From Sinomonas sp. ASV322 (GTDB lineage Bacteria > Actinomycetota > Actinomycetes > Actinomycetales > Micrococcaceae), in assembly GCF_030908245.1 (NCBI RefSeq), contig NZ_JAVFJJ010000001.1, forward strand, positions 479,565 to 543,564: DNA of 64,000 nt, written 5' to 3'. This document shows, piece by piece, positions 24,275 to 33,019 of the stretch; position 1 is the stretch's first letter, and each line of letters opens with the position of its first letter. Both the position numbers and the translations under genes were made by a program. The notes under the pieces were generated by a model. That model worked only from the letters and a program-made list of their open reading frames with translations. It was not told the DNA's origin and made no database searches.

Positions 24275-26247
24275 TGGCACTTCCCGGCGTTCGCGGCGCA
24301 CCACTGCGTGTACTGCGCCACGTTCGCCTGGTGCTCTGCGTAGGTCGACGCGAACTTCGTCTCCCCCGAATCGAGGTTGACCGTCACCCAGTACAGGTAG
24401 TTGTTCGCGGTCGGATGGGCGGCTGCGGCCACCGCCTTCGAGCCGGGCGAGCCGATGGGCCCGGGAGGCAGGCCCTGATGGACATACGTGTTGTACGCGT
24501 TGCCCCCATCCGCCTTCTGCGCGTCCGTGAGCTGCACCGTCTTCGTGCCGAGGCCGTACGTGACCGTCGCGTCAGACTGGATGAGGCCCCTCGTCTGATC
24601 GTTGGGCTTGAGGCGGTTGTAGATCGCGCCCGCGACGTTCCCGTAGTCGGCCTGGCCGCCCTCGGCCTGAACGATGCTCGCGATCGTGAGGACTTCATAC
24701 TGCTTCGCGGGGTCCGTGATGCCGTCCTGCTTGAGCTCGTCGAGGCGCGTGCTCACAAGCTTCGTGAGGATGTCCTTGGCCGAGGTACCGACGGGGAACC
24801 GGTACTCCCCTGGCTCGAGATAGCCTTCGAGGTTCTTCGCCTGCGCGGGAAGCCCGAACTGTGCCGGCTGGCCGTTGAGCGCGTCGAGGTCCTTGCGGTC
24901 GACGTGGGCCGATTTCGCGATCGTGTCGAGCGAGTCATTGATCCTGAGCCCCGCGCTGAGCGCGAAATACACGACCTTGGACCCGTCGTCGGTGAGGATC
25001 GCGGCGGCGTCGGACGCCTTCATCTGCTTCTTGAACGTGAAATCGCCGGGGTGAATGCTCGCGTTGGTCGCGGCGAGCACCTTGAGGAACGTGTCGGTGT
25101 CGGCGATGACGCCCTGCTGCTGGAGATCCTGGGCGACGGCGCGTGCGGCGGAGCCGGGCTTGACGGTCACGACGACCTGCCCTGTGCCCGGGCCGGGGTA
25201 GTCCGTGACCTTGTCCATGCCCAGAATCGGCCGCAGGAGGGCGGCGCCCACGAAGGACGCTGCCACGATGAGCGCGAGGGCGATGCCCAAGCTCACGAGG
25301 GCCTTGAACTGGCGCGAACGCCGCGGCTTGGCCTTGACGAGCTCGGCGTTCGCGAAGACGGTCTCGTGAACGGTCGAGGGCTCGAGGGGCAGGGCCGCGC
25401 GGTCGTCCGGCGCTGGCTCGGCGTGCACGGCGGCTGGCTCGGCCGGCACGGCGGCCTGCGCCGACCGCGCGGCGCCGGCTGCCGGAAGGCCGCCGGCTGC
25501 GGGGGCCTTGGCCACCGGCTCGACCACGGCGACGCTGCCGCCGGCATGGTGCCCGAGGGCGGCGTCACTATGCCTGCCGTCGGCCCCGTCCGACGCGCCG
25601 TCGGCGGGGGTAGGCCCGCCGTCGAGCGCTGTCGTGGCCAGCGGCCCTGCGCCGGTGGCATCGTCCAGCGATCGAGCGGCGCGCACGGCCTCGGCACGCT
25701 TGAGCACGGAAAGGCCCGAATCGTCGGCGGCCGCCCTCCGTCCGGGCGTCGAGGAGTCCGCTCCGTAGAGGCCGCGCGCGATGCGCTCCTCGGCCTCGTA
25801 GACCGGTGCGCCCTTGACGGCAAGGCGTGTCGCCGAGGCAGGAAGCGGGGCCGGCCAGTCATCCGAGGCTCCGGAGCGGGGCCGCGGGTTCGGCGCCGTC
25901 GGGCTCTCGCCGGGTTGCTGAACCGCCGCCGTTCCCCGGGCGATGCCCGTCGCATCGCTGGCCGTGCTGGCCGCGCGCGGTCGCTCAAGCGGCGTACTGG
26001 CGCCCTTGGAGCCCGGGTCGGGCCTGCGGGCCGCGTCGTCGGCCGTTCGCGCAGAGCTCGCCGCGGCCGCGGCTGCGGCCACCGGGCCCGGCTCCGCCGT
26101 CCGCCGTACGGATGATGGCGAGGTGCCGTCGGAAGCCGAGAGCATGCGCTGCCGTGCCTCTGCCTGGGCACGCTCGCGCTCCCTGATCTCGCGTCGAGTC
26201 AGGGGCTGTTCGGGCGTGGACCGGAAATCCGTGTCCTGCGGGTCCAT
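24271..26247 (-). CDS. mltG: Endolytic murein transglycosylase MltG
   Basis: A 658-residue single-pass membrane enzyme that cleaves nascent glycan strands and so ends peptidoglycan polymerisation. The catalytic YceG domain occupies about residues 350-650: VLTIASIVQAEGG has the catalytic Glu and PGPIGSPG the substrate loop. The transmembrane segment SLGIALALIVAASFVGAALL is near residue 315. The N-terminal 310 residues are cytosolic, rich in Ala, Pro, Arg and acidic residues and without a recognised domain, about twice the length of most homologues. It starts 5 bases after ruvX. Confidence 0.92.
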   Translation of the reverse strand: MDPQDTDFRSTPEQPLTRREIRERERAQAEARQRMLSASDGTSPSSVRRTAEPGPVAAAAAAASSARTADDAARRPDPGSKGASTPLERPRAASTASDATGIARGTAAVQQPGESPTAPNPRPRSGASDDWPAPLPASATRLAVKGAPVYEAEERIARGLYGADSSTPGRRAAADDSGLSVLKRAEAVRAARSLDDATGAGPLATTALDGGPTPADGASDGADGRHSDAALGHHAGGSVAVVEPVAKAPAAGGLPAAGAARSAQAAVPAEPAAVHAEPAPDDRAALPLEPSTVHETVFANAELVKAKPRRSRQFKALVSLGIALALIVAASFVGAALLRPILGMDKVTDYPGPGTGQVVVTVKPGSAARAVAQDLQQQGVIADTDTFLKVLAATNASIHPGDFTFKKQMKASDAAAILTDDGSKVVYFALSAGLRINDSLDTIAKSAHVDRKDLDALNGQPAQFGLPAQAKNLEGYLEPGEYRFPVGTSAKDILTKLVSTRLDELKQDGITDPAKQYEVLTIASIVQAEGGQADYGNVAGAIYNRLKPNDQTRGLIQSDATVTYGLGTKTVQLTDAQKADGGNAYNTYVHQGLPPGPIGSPGSKAVAAAAHPTANNYLYWVTVNLDSGETKFASTYAEHQANVAQYTQWCAANAGKCQ

Positions 26248-26252
26248 CCTGG

Positions 26253-26813
26253 CTACGTGCTCCTGTTCGGATCGTCTCGGCGGATCCCCCCACGGTCTTC
26301 CGCCGTCGGCGGCACGAGTTCTCCGACGTTGTCGTGACCTCGGCGAAGCATCGTGAGCGCATGCTCAAGAATGCCGACGGCGGCTACTTGGTCTACCACT
26401 CTACGGTGGTCGCGGGTCGAGAGGCCAGCCGAGCGGAGGCTTCGATGCGCTTCCACGGTCGTCAGACGCTCGTCCACAAGACGCACCTCGCACGCGATTC
26501 CCGCCCTCGCGAGACTGTCCGCAAGGCGCCCCGCGAAGCCGCGCGCGAACTCGGCCGAGGCTGTCTCGGCGCCCTTGAGCGTCCGGGGAAGGCCCACGAA
26601 GATCTGGACCGCATTCCGCTCCTCCGCCTCACGCGTGATGAGGCGAATGTCACGATTCTTCTTCGCGTCACGCTCGAGCGTACGCACCGGGCTCGCGAGG
26701 ATTCCGTCCGGATCGCACGCGGCAAGGCCGACGCGCACCGCCCCGACATCGACGCCGAGGCGAACGCCGCGTGAGAACCCGGAGGACTGCCCGTCGGGCA
26801 CAGAGGTCGTCAT
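26253..26813 (-). CDS. ruvX: YqgF/RuvX family nuclease (Holliday junction resolvase-like)
   Basis: A 186-residue RNase H-fold protein. RLGVDVGAVRVGLAACD gives the first acidic residue, FVGLPRTLKG the middle motif, and RLVDERLTTVEAHRSL the second acidic residue. Family members have been linked to Holliday-junction resolution and to 16S rRNA processing; sequence does not decide. The ATG at 26813 lies 10 bases after alaS. The alaS-ruvX-mltG-aroE order is standard for Actinobacteria. Confidence 0.9.
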   Translation of the reverse strand: MTTSVPDGQSSGFSRGVRLGVDVGAVRVGLAACDPDGILASPVRTLERDAKKNRDIRLITREAEERNAVQIFVGLPRTLKGAETASAEFARGFAGRLADSLARAGIACEVRLVDERLTTVEAHRSLRSAGLSTRDHRRVVDQVAAVGILEHALTMLRRGHDNVGELVPPTAEDRGGIRRDDPNRST

Positions 26814-26823
26814 GCGATCGGGC

Positions 26824-29511
26824 TCAGCGCGTCGCGACGGCGTTCGCCACCGCGCCGAGGGCCTCGACAACCTTGGACGCGTCGGTTCCGCCGCCCTGCG
26901 CAACGTCGTCCTTGCCGCCTCCGCCGCCGCCGAGCACGCCGGCCGCGATGCGCACGAGCGCGCCGGCCTTGACCCCTGCGGCACGGGCGGACTCGTTCGT
27001 CGCCACGAGGACGGCAGGGCGCCCGTTGGCAACGCCGGCGACGGCGACGGCGACGGGGCCCGAGGAAGCGCCGTCGAGGCGGCCACGCAGGTCGAGGGCG
27101 AGGCCGCGCAGTTCGTCGGCCGAACCGATCTGACCGGCGTCGTGCGTGATGAGGCGCACGCCGGCCACGTCCTTGGCCGAGCCGACGAGCACTGCGGCGG
27201 CCGCCGCGAGCTTCTCCTTGCGGAGCCGGTCAAGCTCCCGCTCGGCGTTCTTGAGCTTCGCGAGCGTCGAGCCGATGCGCTCGCTGAGCTGGCCCGCGGG
27301 AACCTTGAACATCTCGGTGAGCTCGGACACGAGCGCCCGCTCTGCGGCCTGATGGCGGAACGCGTCCAGGCCCACAAACGCCTCGACGCGCCGGTTGCCC
27401 GAGCCGACCGACTGCTCCCCCAGAAGCGTCAGCGAGCCGATGAGCGCGGTCGTGTCGACGTGCGTTCCACCGCAGAGCTCCATGGACCACGGGCCGTTGA
27501 TCTCGACGACGCGCACGCGCGAGCCGTAGTTCTCGCCGAAGAGCGCCATGGCGCCCGCTCGCTTTGCCTCAGCGAGCGGCATCTCCGCGGTGTTGACCGT
27601 GAAGTTGTCGCGGATCGCGAGGTTTGCGACCTCCTCGATCTCGCTCTTGGCGGCGCCGCTCAGCTGTTCGCCCCACGCGAAGTCGAAGCGCAGGTACCCG
27701 GCCTTGTTGAACGAGCCACGCTGCACGGCCTCGGGGCCGAGGATCTGGCGGAGGGCCGCATGCACGAGGTGGGTCGCCGTGTGGGCCTGCTCGGCGGCGT
27801 GCCGGCGCTCCCGGTCGACGGCGGTGCGCACGAAAGCGGTCTCTGCAAGTTCGCCCTCGCGCACGATCGCCTTGTGCACGCTCAGGCCCTTGACCGGGCG
27901 CTGCACGTCGAGGACCTCGACCACGAAGCCGTCGCCCGTGATGAGGCCCGTGTCGGCGGCCTGGCCGCCCGCCTCGGCGTAGAACGGAGTCTCTTCGAGC
28001 ACGATTTCGACCTCGGACCCGGCCGCGGCGCGGTCGATCCGAGACCCCTTCGAGAGGAGCCCCCGGATGCGAGACTCGCCGTCGAGCTCGGTGTAGCCCG
28101 TGAACACGGTCGGCCCCTCGGCAAGCAGCTCCTGGAACGCCGTCAGATCGGCGTGGCCGGTCTTCTTCTCCTTGGCGTCGGCCCGAGCGCGCTGCCGCTG
28201 GTCCTCCATGAGGGCGCGGAAGCCGACCTCGTCCACGGAGACGCCGGCCTCGTCCGCCATCTCGAGCGTGAGGTCGATCGGGAAGCCATACGTGTCGTGC
28301 AGGGTGAAGGCCTCGTCGCCCGAGAGCGGCTTGCCCTCTGCCTTCGAGGCCTTGACGGCCTCGTCGAGGCGGGCCGTGCCGGCCGCGATCGTCCGAAGGA
28401 ACGCCTTCTCCTCGCCGTAGGCGATGCGGCTGATGCGGTCGAAGTCCTTCTCGACCTGCGGATAGACGCCCTTCATCGCGTCCCGCGAGGCCGGGAGCAG
28501 CTCGGGCAGGACGGGCTGGTCGACGCCGAGGAGCCGCATCGCGCGCACGGCGCGGCGGATGAGGCGGCGCAGAACGTAGCCGCGGCCTTCGTTCGACGGC
28601 GTCACGCCATCCGTGATGAGCATGAGGGCCGAACGCACGTGGTCGGCCACGACGCGCATGCGCACGTCGTCGGCGTGGTGGGGGTCGTCGTCGGTCTCTG
28701 CCGACGTGTATTCCTTGCCGGAGAGTTCCGCGGCCTTGTCGATCACGGGACGGACCTGATCGGTCTCATACATGTTCTCGACGCCCTGGAGGATCATCGC
28801 GAGGCGCTCCATGCCGAGGCCCGTGTCGATGTTCTTCTTGGGAAGCTCGCCCACAATGTCGAACTCGACCTTCGAGCGGACGTTCTCAATCTGGTACTGC
28901 ATGAACACGAGGTTCCAGATCTCGATGTAGCGGTTGTCGTCCGCCGCGGGACCGCCCTCGATCCCATACGCGGGGCCGCGGTCGTAGTAGATCTCGGAGC
29001 ACGGGCCCGCGGGGCCCGGCTGGCCGGTCGACCAGTAGTTGTCGCTCTTGCCCATGCGCTGGATGCGCTCGGCCGGAATTGACGTGTTGGCAAGCCAGAG
29101 GCGCTCGGCCTCGTCGTCCTCCTCGTACACGGTGACCCAGAGCCGCTCCGCAGGAAGTCCGTAGCCGCCGTCGTCCACGCTCTTGGTCAGCAGGTCGAAG
29201 GCGAACTTGATCGCATCCTGCTTGAAGTAGTCCCCGAAGGAGAAATTGCCGCACATCTGGAAGAACGTGCCGTGGCGGGCGGTCTTGCCGACCTCTTCGA
29301 TGTCTCCCGTGCGAATGCACTTCTGCACGCTCGTCGCGCGAGGGAACGGCGGCTCCTCGCGGGCCGTGAGGTAGGGAATGAACGGCACCATGCCGGCAAC
29401 GGTGAAGAGCAGCGAGGGATCGCTCGAGACAAGCGACGCCGACGGCACGGCCGTATGCCCCTTGCTGACGAAGTAGTCGACCCAGCGCCGGGTGATCTCC
29501 TGCGACTTCAT
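26824..29511 (-). CDS. alaS: Alanine-tRNA ligase
   Basis: An 895-residue class II synthetase. The catalytic core starts MKSQEITRRWVDYFVSKGHT, with motif 2 near KCIRTGDIEEVGKTARHGTF. The editing domain has both zinc motifs, HTATHLVHA and CGGTHVDTT, for hydrolysis of Ser- and Gly-tRNA(Ala). A coiled region and a C-terminal C-Ala domain with a GGGGGGKDD glycine loop complete it. It is the first gene of the run that continues with ruvX, mltG and the aro genes. The upstream gap of 162 bases contains CAGAATAGAAC as a possible -10 region. Confidence 0.97.
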   Translation of the reverse strand: MKSQEITRRWVDYFVSKGHTAVPSASLVSSDPSLLFTVAGMVPFIPYLTAREEPPFPRATSVQKCIRTGDIEEVGKTARHGTFFQMCGNFSFGDYFKQDAIKFAFDLLTKSVDDGGYGLPAERLWVTVYEEDDEAERLWLANTSIPAERIQRMGKSDNYWSTGQPGPAGPCSEIYYDRGPAYGIEGGPAADDNRYIEIWNLVFMQYQIENVRSKVEFDIVGELPKKNIDTGLGMERLAMILQGVENMYETDQVRPVIDKAAELSGKEYTSAETDDDPHHADDVRMRVVADHVRSALMLITDGVTPSNEGRGYVLRRLIRRAVRAMRLLGVDQPVLPELLPASRDAMKGVYPQVEKDFDRISRIAYGEEKAFLRTIAAGTARLDEAVKASKAEGKPLSGDEAFTLHDTYGFPIDLTLEMADEAGVSVDEVGFRALMEDQRQRARADAKEKKTGHADLTAFQELLAEGPTVFTGYTELDGESRIRGLLSKGSRIDRAAAGSEVEIVLEETPFYAEAGGQAADTGLITGDGFVVEVLDVQRPVKGLSVHKAIVREGELAETAFVRTAVDRERRHAAEQAHTATHLVHAALRQILGPEAVQRGSFNKAGYLRFDFAWGEQLSGAAKSEIEEVANLAIRDNFTVNTAEMPLAEAKRAGAMALFGENYGSRVRVVEINGPWSMELCGGTHVDTTALIGSLTLLGEQSVGSGNRRVEAFVGLDAFRHQAAERALVSELTEMFKVPAGQLSERIGSTLAKLKNAERELDRLRKEKLAAAAAVLVGSAKDVAGVRLITHDAGQIGSADELRGLALDLRGRLDGASSGPVAVAVAGVANGRPAVLVATNESARAAGVKAGALVRIAAGVLGGGGGGKDDVAQGGGTDASKVVEALGAVANAVATR

Positions 29512-29673
29512 AGCCTGTGCTTCTACCCTTCCGAAATTCTTCCGTCGCCGCGCTCTCGCGCGGTCCCGGCCGACGGCGCATCGTGTGCACGCCGCGACGT
29601 TCTATTCTGCCTTGAGTCTGCCCCGAACCGCGCATGCGCCGCGACAAGCGGCCCTCAGGTGCGGGTCACAACC

Positions 29674-29886
29674 CTACGCATCGAATCCGAGGCCCTTCCG
29701 CAGCTCGGATTCGCGCTCAGCCATCGCGACCCGCACATGATCCGCGAAGCGGGCGGCCGAGTCGGCCGCACCGTTGAGCGCCCGATTGAGACCGCCTTCC
29801 GCAGGGGCCGCGCGCACCTGCTGGACCTTGCGATACGCGATCGCCCCGACGACGCCTCCGACGGCGAGCCAGAACATCCGTTTCAT
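29674..29886 (-). CDS. Small DUF6167-like membrane protein
   Basis: A 70-residue protein starting MKRMFWLAVGGVVGAIAYRK, a single short hydrophobic segment with a positively charged inner edge, then an amphipathic region (FADHVRVAMAERESELRKGL). The size and the position between the DUF948 gene and alaS match the DUF6167 family of Actinobacteria, which has no known function. The ATG at 29886 is used; an in-frame ATG follows at 29877. Confidence 0.7.
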   Translation of the reverse strand: MKRMFWLAVGGVVGAIAYRKVQQVRAAPAEGGLNRALNGAADSAARFADHVRVAMAERESELRKGLGFDA

Positions 29887-29926
29887 GCGATGCCACCTTC
29901 TGTGGATGCCTTGATGGGACTGCGTC

Positions 29927-30307
29927 CTAGCGGCTCCGCCGGCCCGACGGCCTCGCGGAGTCCCCGCGCTGGGCCCACGCCGTGCGGACCCCGTAGGTGA
30001 AGGATGCCACCTTGACGAGAGGAGAGCCGACCGTCGCGGCGACGAGAGACGAGAGGGCGGAGACGTTCGCTGTCGCGTCCGAGACATTCGCGGTGATGCC
30101 GTCCACCTTCTTGAGCTGCTCGTGTGTCGTGGAGACCGTCATGGTGACCTCGTCCATGAGCGGCGTCGCGCCGTCGGAAAGTGTCCGGATCGAGCCGCGG
30201 AGCTCGTCGAAGACCCGCCCGAGCTTGATGATCGGGACGGCGAGCAGCGCGACGAGCACGGCGAACACGCCCGCCGCGATCAGGCCCGCGATGTCGGAGC
30301 CGGACAC
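29927..30307 (-). CDS. DUF948 membrane protein
   Basis: A 126-residue protein with one N-terminal transmembrane segment (IAGLIAAGVFAVLVALLAVPI) and a helical soluble part with heptad-like spacing (LRGSIRTLSDGATPLMDEV, VDGITANVSDATANVSAL). This pattern fits DUF948, a family of membrane-anchored coiled-coil proteins of unknown function. GTG 30307 has AGGAGG 5-6 bases upstream. It lies 40 bases upstream of the DUF6167-like gene and probably shares its transcript. Confidence 0.75.
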   Translation of the reverse strand: MSGSDIAGLIAAGVFAVLVALLAVPIIKLGRVFDELRGSIRTLSDGATPLMDEVTMTVSTTHEQLKKVDGITANVSDATANVSALSSLVAATVGSPLVKVASFTYGVRTAWAQRGDSARPSGRRSR

Positions 30308-30429
30308 ATTCCCTCCTCACGGGCGTCGCAGCGCACGACGCCCCTTGGCTACCTTACAGGCGACGACGGACCCGCGCTCACAGCTGAGCAGCGGCCTCCG
30401 CGCACCGGGCCGGCGAACAGGCCAGAACG

Positions 30430-30464
30430 ACGGAAGCCCGCGGCGTGGGGCCGCGGGCTTCCGT
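30430..30464 (-). terminator. Terminator hairpin after rpsD
   Basis: Perfect 15-base arms ACGGAAGCCCGCGGC (30430-30444) and GCCGCGGGCTTCCGT (30450-30464) with a 5-base loop lie 27 bases beyond the rpsD stop. No U-tract follows. Confidence 0.8.
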
Positions 30465-30490
30465 GCTGGGGCCCCATCGGGCCGGGTGGA

Positions 30491-31114
30491 TCAGCGAGCG
30501 TAGTACTCGACGACGAGCTGCTCTTCGCAGGTCACGGGGACCTCGGAGCGCTTCGGGCGGCGCACCAGGCGGGCCTGAAGGGACTCGAGCTTCACGTCGA
30601 GGTAGGCCGGGACGGTCGGGAGCACGTCGCGGTGAGCACCAGCGGCCGCGACCTGGAACGGCGCCATGGTCTCGGAGCGCTCGTGCACGCCGATGAGCTG
30701 GCCCTCGGACACGCGGAACGACGGGCGGTCGACGCGTGCGCCGTCCACGGTGATGTGGCGGTGCACGACGAGCTGGCGGGCCTGGGCGATCGTGCGGGCG
30801 AAGCCGGCACGGAGTACGAGGGCGTCAAGGCGCATCTCGAGAAGCTCGATGAGGTTCTCACCGGTCAGGCCCTTGGTGCGCTTGGCCTCTTCGAACGCGC
30901 GGGCCATCTGGGCCTCGCGGATGCCGTACTGGGCGCGGAGACGCTGCTTCTCGCGGAGGCGGACCGCGTAGTCCGAGTCCTGCTTCTTGCGGGCGCGGCC
31001 GTGCTCACCGGGGCCGTACGGGCGGCGCTCCATGTACTTGGCGGCCTTCGGGGTGAGCGCGAGGCCGAGGGAGCGCGAGAGGCGCGTCTGACGGCGGGCA
31101 CGAATGCTCGACAC
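30491..31114 (-). CDS. rpsD: 30S ribosomal protein S4
   Basis: A 207-residue primary 16S-binding protein that nucleates 30S assembly. AKYMERRPYGPGEHGRARKKQ and the S4 RNA-binding domain (RLDALVLRAGFARTIAQAR, VVHRHITVDG) are clear. The N-terminus SSIRARRQTRLSRSLG lacks the four zinc-binding cysteines of many S4 proteins, so this is the zinc-independent form. GTG 31114 has AAAGGA upstream. It is separate from the alpha operon (rpsM-rpsK-rpoA), usual for Actinobacteria with a stand-alone rpsD. Confidence 0.96.
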   Translation of the reverse strand: MSSIRARRQTRLSRSLGLALTPKAAKYMERRPYGPGEHGRARKKQDSDYAVRLREKQRLRAQYGIREAQMARAFEEAKRTKGLTGENLIELLEMRLDALVLRAGFARTIAQARQLVVHRHITVDGARVDRPSFRVSEGQLIGVHERSETMAPFQVAAAGAHRDVLPTVPAYLDVKLESLQARLVRRPKRSEVPVTCEEQLVVEYYAR

Positions 31115-31242
31115 GTGTGTCCTTTCATAGTGCGGCGGTTTGGTGGATCCTGGCCTCCAGGTGGGAGAGCTTCGGCCCGCTGCTGCCATCAGCTGCCGTC
31201 CGGATCCGCGCGCATGCCGCTACGGGGAACCCTAGGGCATGA

Positions 31243-31272
31243 GTAAGCGTCCGTGACGTGCCAGACGGTCAA
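31243..31272 (-). promoter_or_regulatory. Predicted rpsD promoter
   Basis: TTGACC (31267-31272) and GCTTAC (31243-31248) on the minus strand are separated by 18 bases. The predicted leader of about 120 bases before the GTG at 31114 is long for this genome and holds a short CCTGG/CCAGG hairpin, leaving room for autogenous control by S4. Confidence 0.45.
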
Positions 31273-31296
31273 CCAGCTTATCACGCTGATTGGGCT

Positions 31297-32772
31297 TCAC
31301 GGTCCCCTGACGATTGAGCGCAGCCGCTCGAGCCTGGCCGCGACCTCTCGTTCCGCGCCGTTGCCGGTGGGAACGTAGTAATCCTTGCCCACGAGGTCAT
31401 CGGGCGGGTACTGCTGCGGCGCCACGGAGTGCGGGGCATCATGCGAATAGACGTAGCCGGCCCCGTGGCCGAGCCTCCCCGCGCCGGCATAGTGCGAATC
31501 GCGCAGATGGGCCGGCACGCCCGTGCCGAGGCCGGCCCGGACATCGGCGATCGCCGCGTTGATGCCCATGTACGCCGCGTTCGACTTGGGAGCGGTCGCA
31601 AGATGCACGACGGCCTCCGCGAGGACGATGCGCCCCTCCGGCATGCCGATGAGCTGGACCGCCTGGGCGGCCGCGACCGCCGTCTGAAGGGCCGTCGGAT
31701 CAGCCATGCCGATGTCCTCGGCGGCCGAGATGATGAGCCTGCGTCCTATGAACCGCGGGTCCTCCCCCGCCTCGATCATCTTCGCGAGGTAGTGCAGCGC
31801 CGCGTCGACATCGGAGCCGCGGATCGACTTGATGAAGGCGCTGATCACGTCGTAGTGCATGTCGCCCTGGCGGTCGTAGCGCACGGCGTGCACGTCGAGG
31901 GCCTTCTCGGCGTGCCGGACCTCGACGGTCACGGGCGCGGGGCTGGCTCCCGCGTCGCGGTCGCGTGCGCCGTCGTCCTCCGGGGTCTCGGAGGGCTGCG
32001 CCGCTTCGTCGAGGGCGACGGCGGCGGCCGCCTCGAGCGCCGTCAGCGCGCGCCGAGCATCTCCGCCGGCGAGGCGCACGAGGTGATCGACGGCGTCCTT
32101 CGAGAGCGCGACGGCGCCGCCGAGCCCGCGCGGATCGGTCACCGCGCGCTCGAGGAGACCGCGGATGTCGTCCTCGGTGAGGGGCTGGAGCGTCAGGAGG
32201 AGCGAGCGCGAGAGGAGGGGCGAAACGACGGAGAACGAGGGGTTCTCGGTCGTCGCCGCGACGAGCACGACCCAGCGGTTCTCGACCCCCGGAAGGAGCG
32301 CGTCCTGCTGGGCCTTCGTGAAGCGATGGATCTCGTCGAGGAAGAGGACCGTGGTCACGCGATGGAGGTCTCGCGCAGTGAGGGCCTCGTCCATGACGCG
32401 CCGGACGTCCTTGACACCGGCCGTGATCGCGGAGAGCTCCACGAATTTCCGTCCCGGGCCGCGCGCGATGACGTGCGCGAGGGTGGTCTTCCCGGTTCCC
32501 GGAGGTCCCCAGAGGATGACTGAGCTAGGCCCCGTGGGCCCGTCCGTGGCTCCCGCCGCGAGCAGCCGGACGGGCGAGCCGCGCCGGAGCAGGTGCTGCT
32601 GGCCGACGACTTCGTCGAGCGACCGCGGCCGCATCCGCACAGCGAGCGGGCTTCGCTGGGCGTCGCGTGCGGCACGCGCTGCCCTTGCCGCGGCGTCGTT
32701 CGCCGGTCTTCCCTGGGAGGCCCCGGCGTCATCCGACGCGTCCGAGGCCTCGAGTCCGAACAGATCTTCCAT
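31297..32772 (-). CDS. rarA: Replication-associated recombination protein A (RarA/MgsA)
   Basis: A 491-residue clamp-loader-like AAA+ ATPase acting at stalled forks. Near the N-terminus a short LFGLEA motif may bind the beta clamp. Walker A is [15 protein letters not shown], Walker B is [21 protein letters not shown], sensor 1 is AATTENPSF. The C-terminal helical tetramerisation part has [16 protein letters not shown]. An acidic insert ([18 protein letters not shown]) lies between the lid and the C-terminal domain. Confidence 0.94.
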   Translation of the reverse strand: MEDLFGLEASDASDDAGASQGRPANDAAARAARAARDAQRSPLAVRMRPRSLDEVVGQQHLLRRGSPVRLLAAGATDGPTGPSSVILWGPPGTGKTTLAHVIARGPGRKFVELSAITAGVKDVRRVMDEALTARDLHRVTTVLFLDEIHRFTKAQQDALLPGVENRWVVLVAATTENPSFSVVSPLLSRSLLLTLQPLTEDDIRGLLERAVTDPRGLGGAVALSKDAVDHLVRLAGGDARRALTALEAAAAVALDEAAQPSETPEDDGARDRDAGASPAPVTVEVRHAEKALDVHAVRYDRQGDMHYDVISAFIKSIRGSDVDAALHYLAKMIEAGEDPRFIGRRLIISAAEDIGMADPTALQTAVAAAQAVQLIGMPEGRIVLAEAVVHLATAPKSNAAYMGINAAIADVRAGLGTGVPAHLRDSHYAGAGRLGHGAGYVYSHDAPHSVAPQQYPPDDLVGKDYYVPTGNGAEREVAARLERLRSIVRGP

Positions 32773-32806
32773 CGCCCTCTACGCTACCGCCGCCCACCGA
32801 CACCGC

Positions 32807-32839
32807 GAGAACGCAGACACCATGAGAACGCAGACACCA
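32807..32839. repeat. 17-bp-period direct repeat upstream of rarA
   Basis: GAGAACGCAGACACCA occurs twice, at 32807-32822 and 32824-32839, one base apart, 35 bases upstream of the rarA start. The rest of the 247-base gap between rarA and aspS holds no gene that I can support; the aspS terminator is near its far end. Confidence 0.6.
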
Positions 32840-32969
32840 CGCGAACGGGACGGCGCGGCGCTCTCTTCCGTTTCTTCCGACCGCCACGCTGTGTCGAGGC
32901 ACGACGCGCCGCAGTGAGGACTGATTGGGAGTTCACAAGTGGGCAGGAGCGCGGGCCTAGGGACGCGAA

Positions 32970-32997
32970 AGGGGCGGCACCCACGAGTGCCGCCCCT
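32970..32997 (-). terminator. Terminator hairpin after aspS
   Basis: Perfect 11-base arms AGGGGCGGCAC (32970-32980) and GTGCCGCCCCT (32987-32997) with a 6-base loop lie 22 bases after the aspS stop. Confidence 0.78.
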
Positions 32998-33019
32998 CGT
33001 CGTCGTGCGTTGCCGGGGC

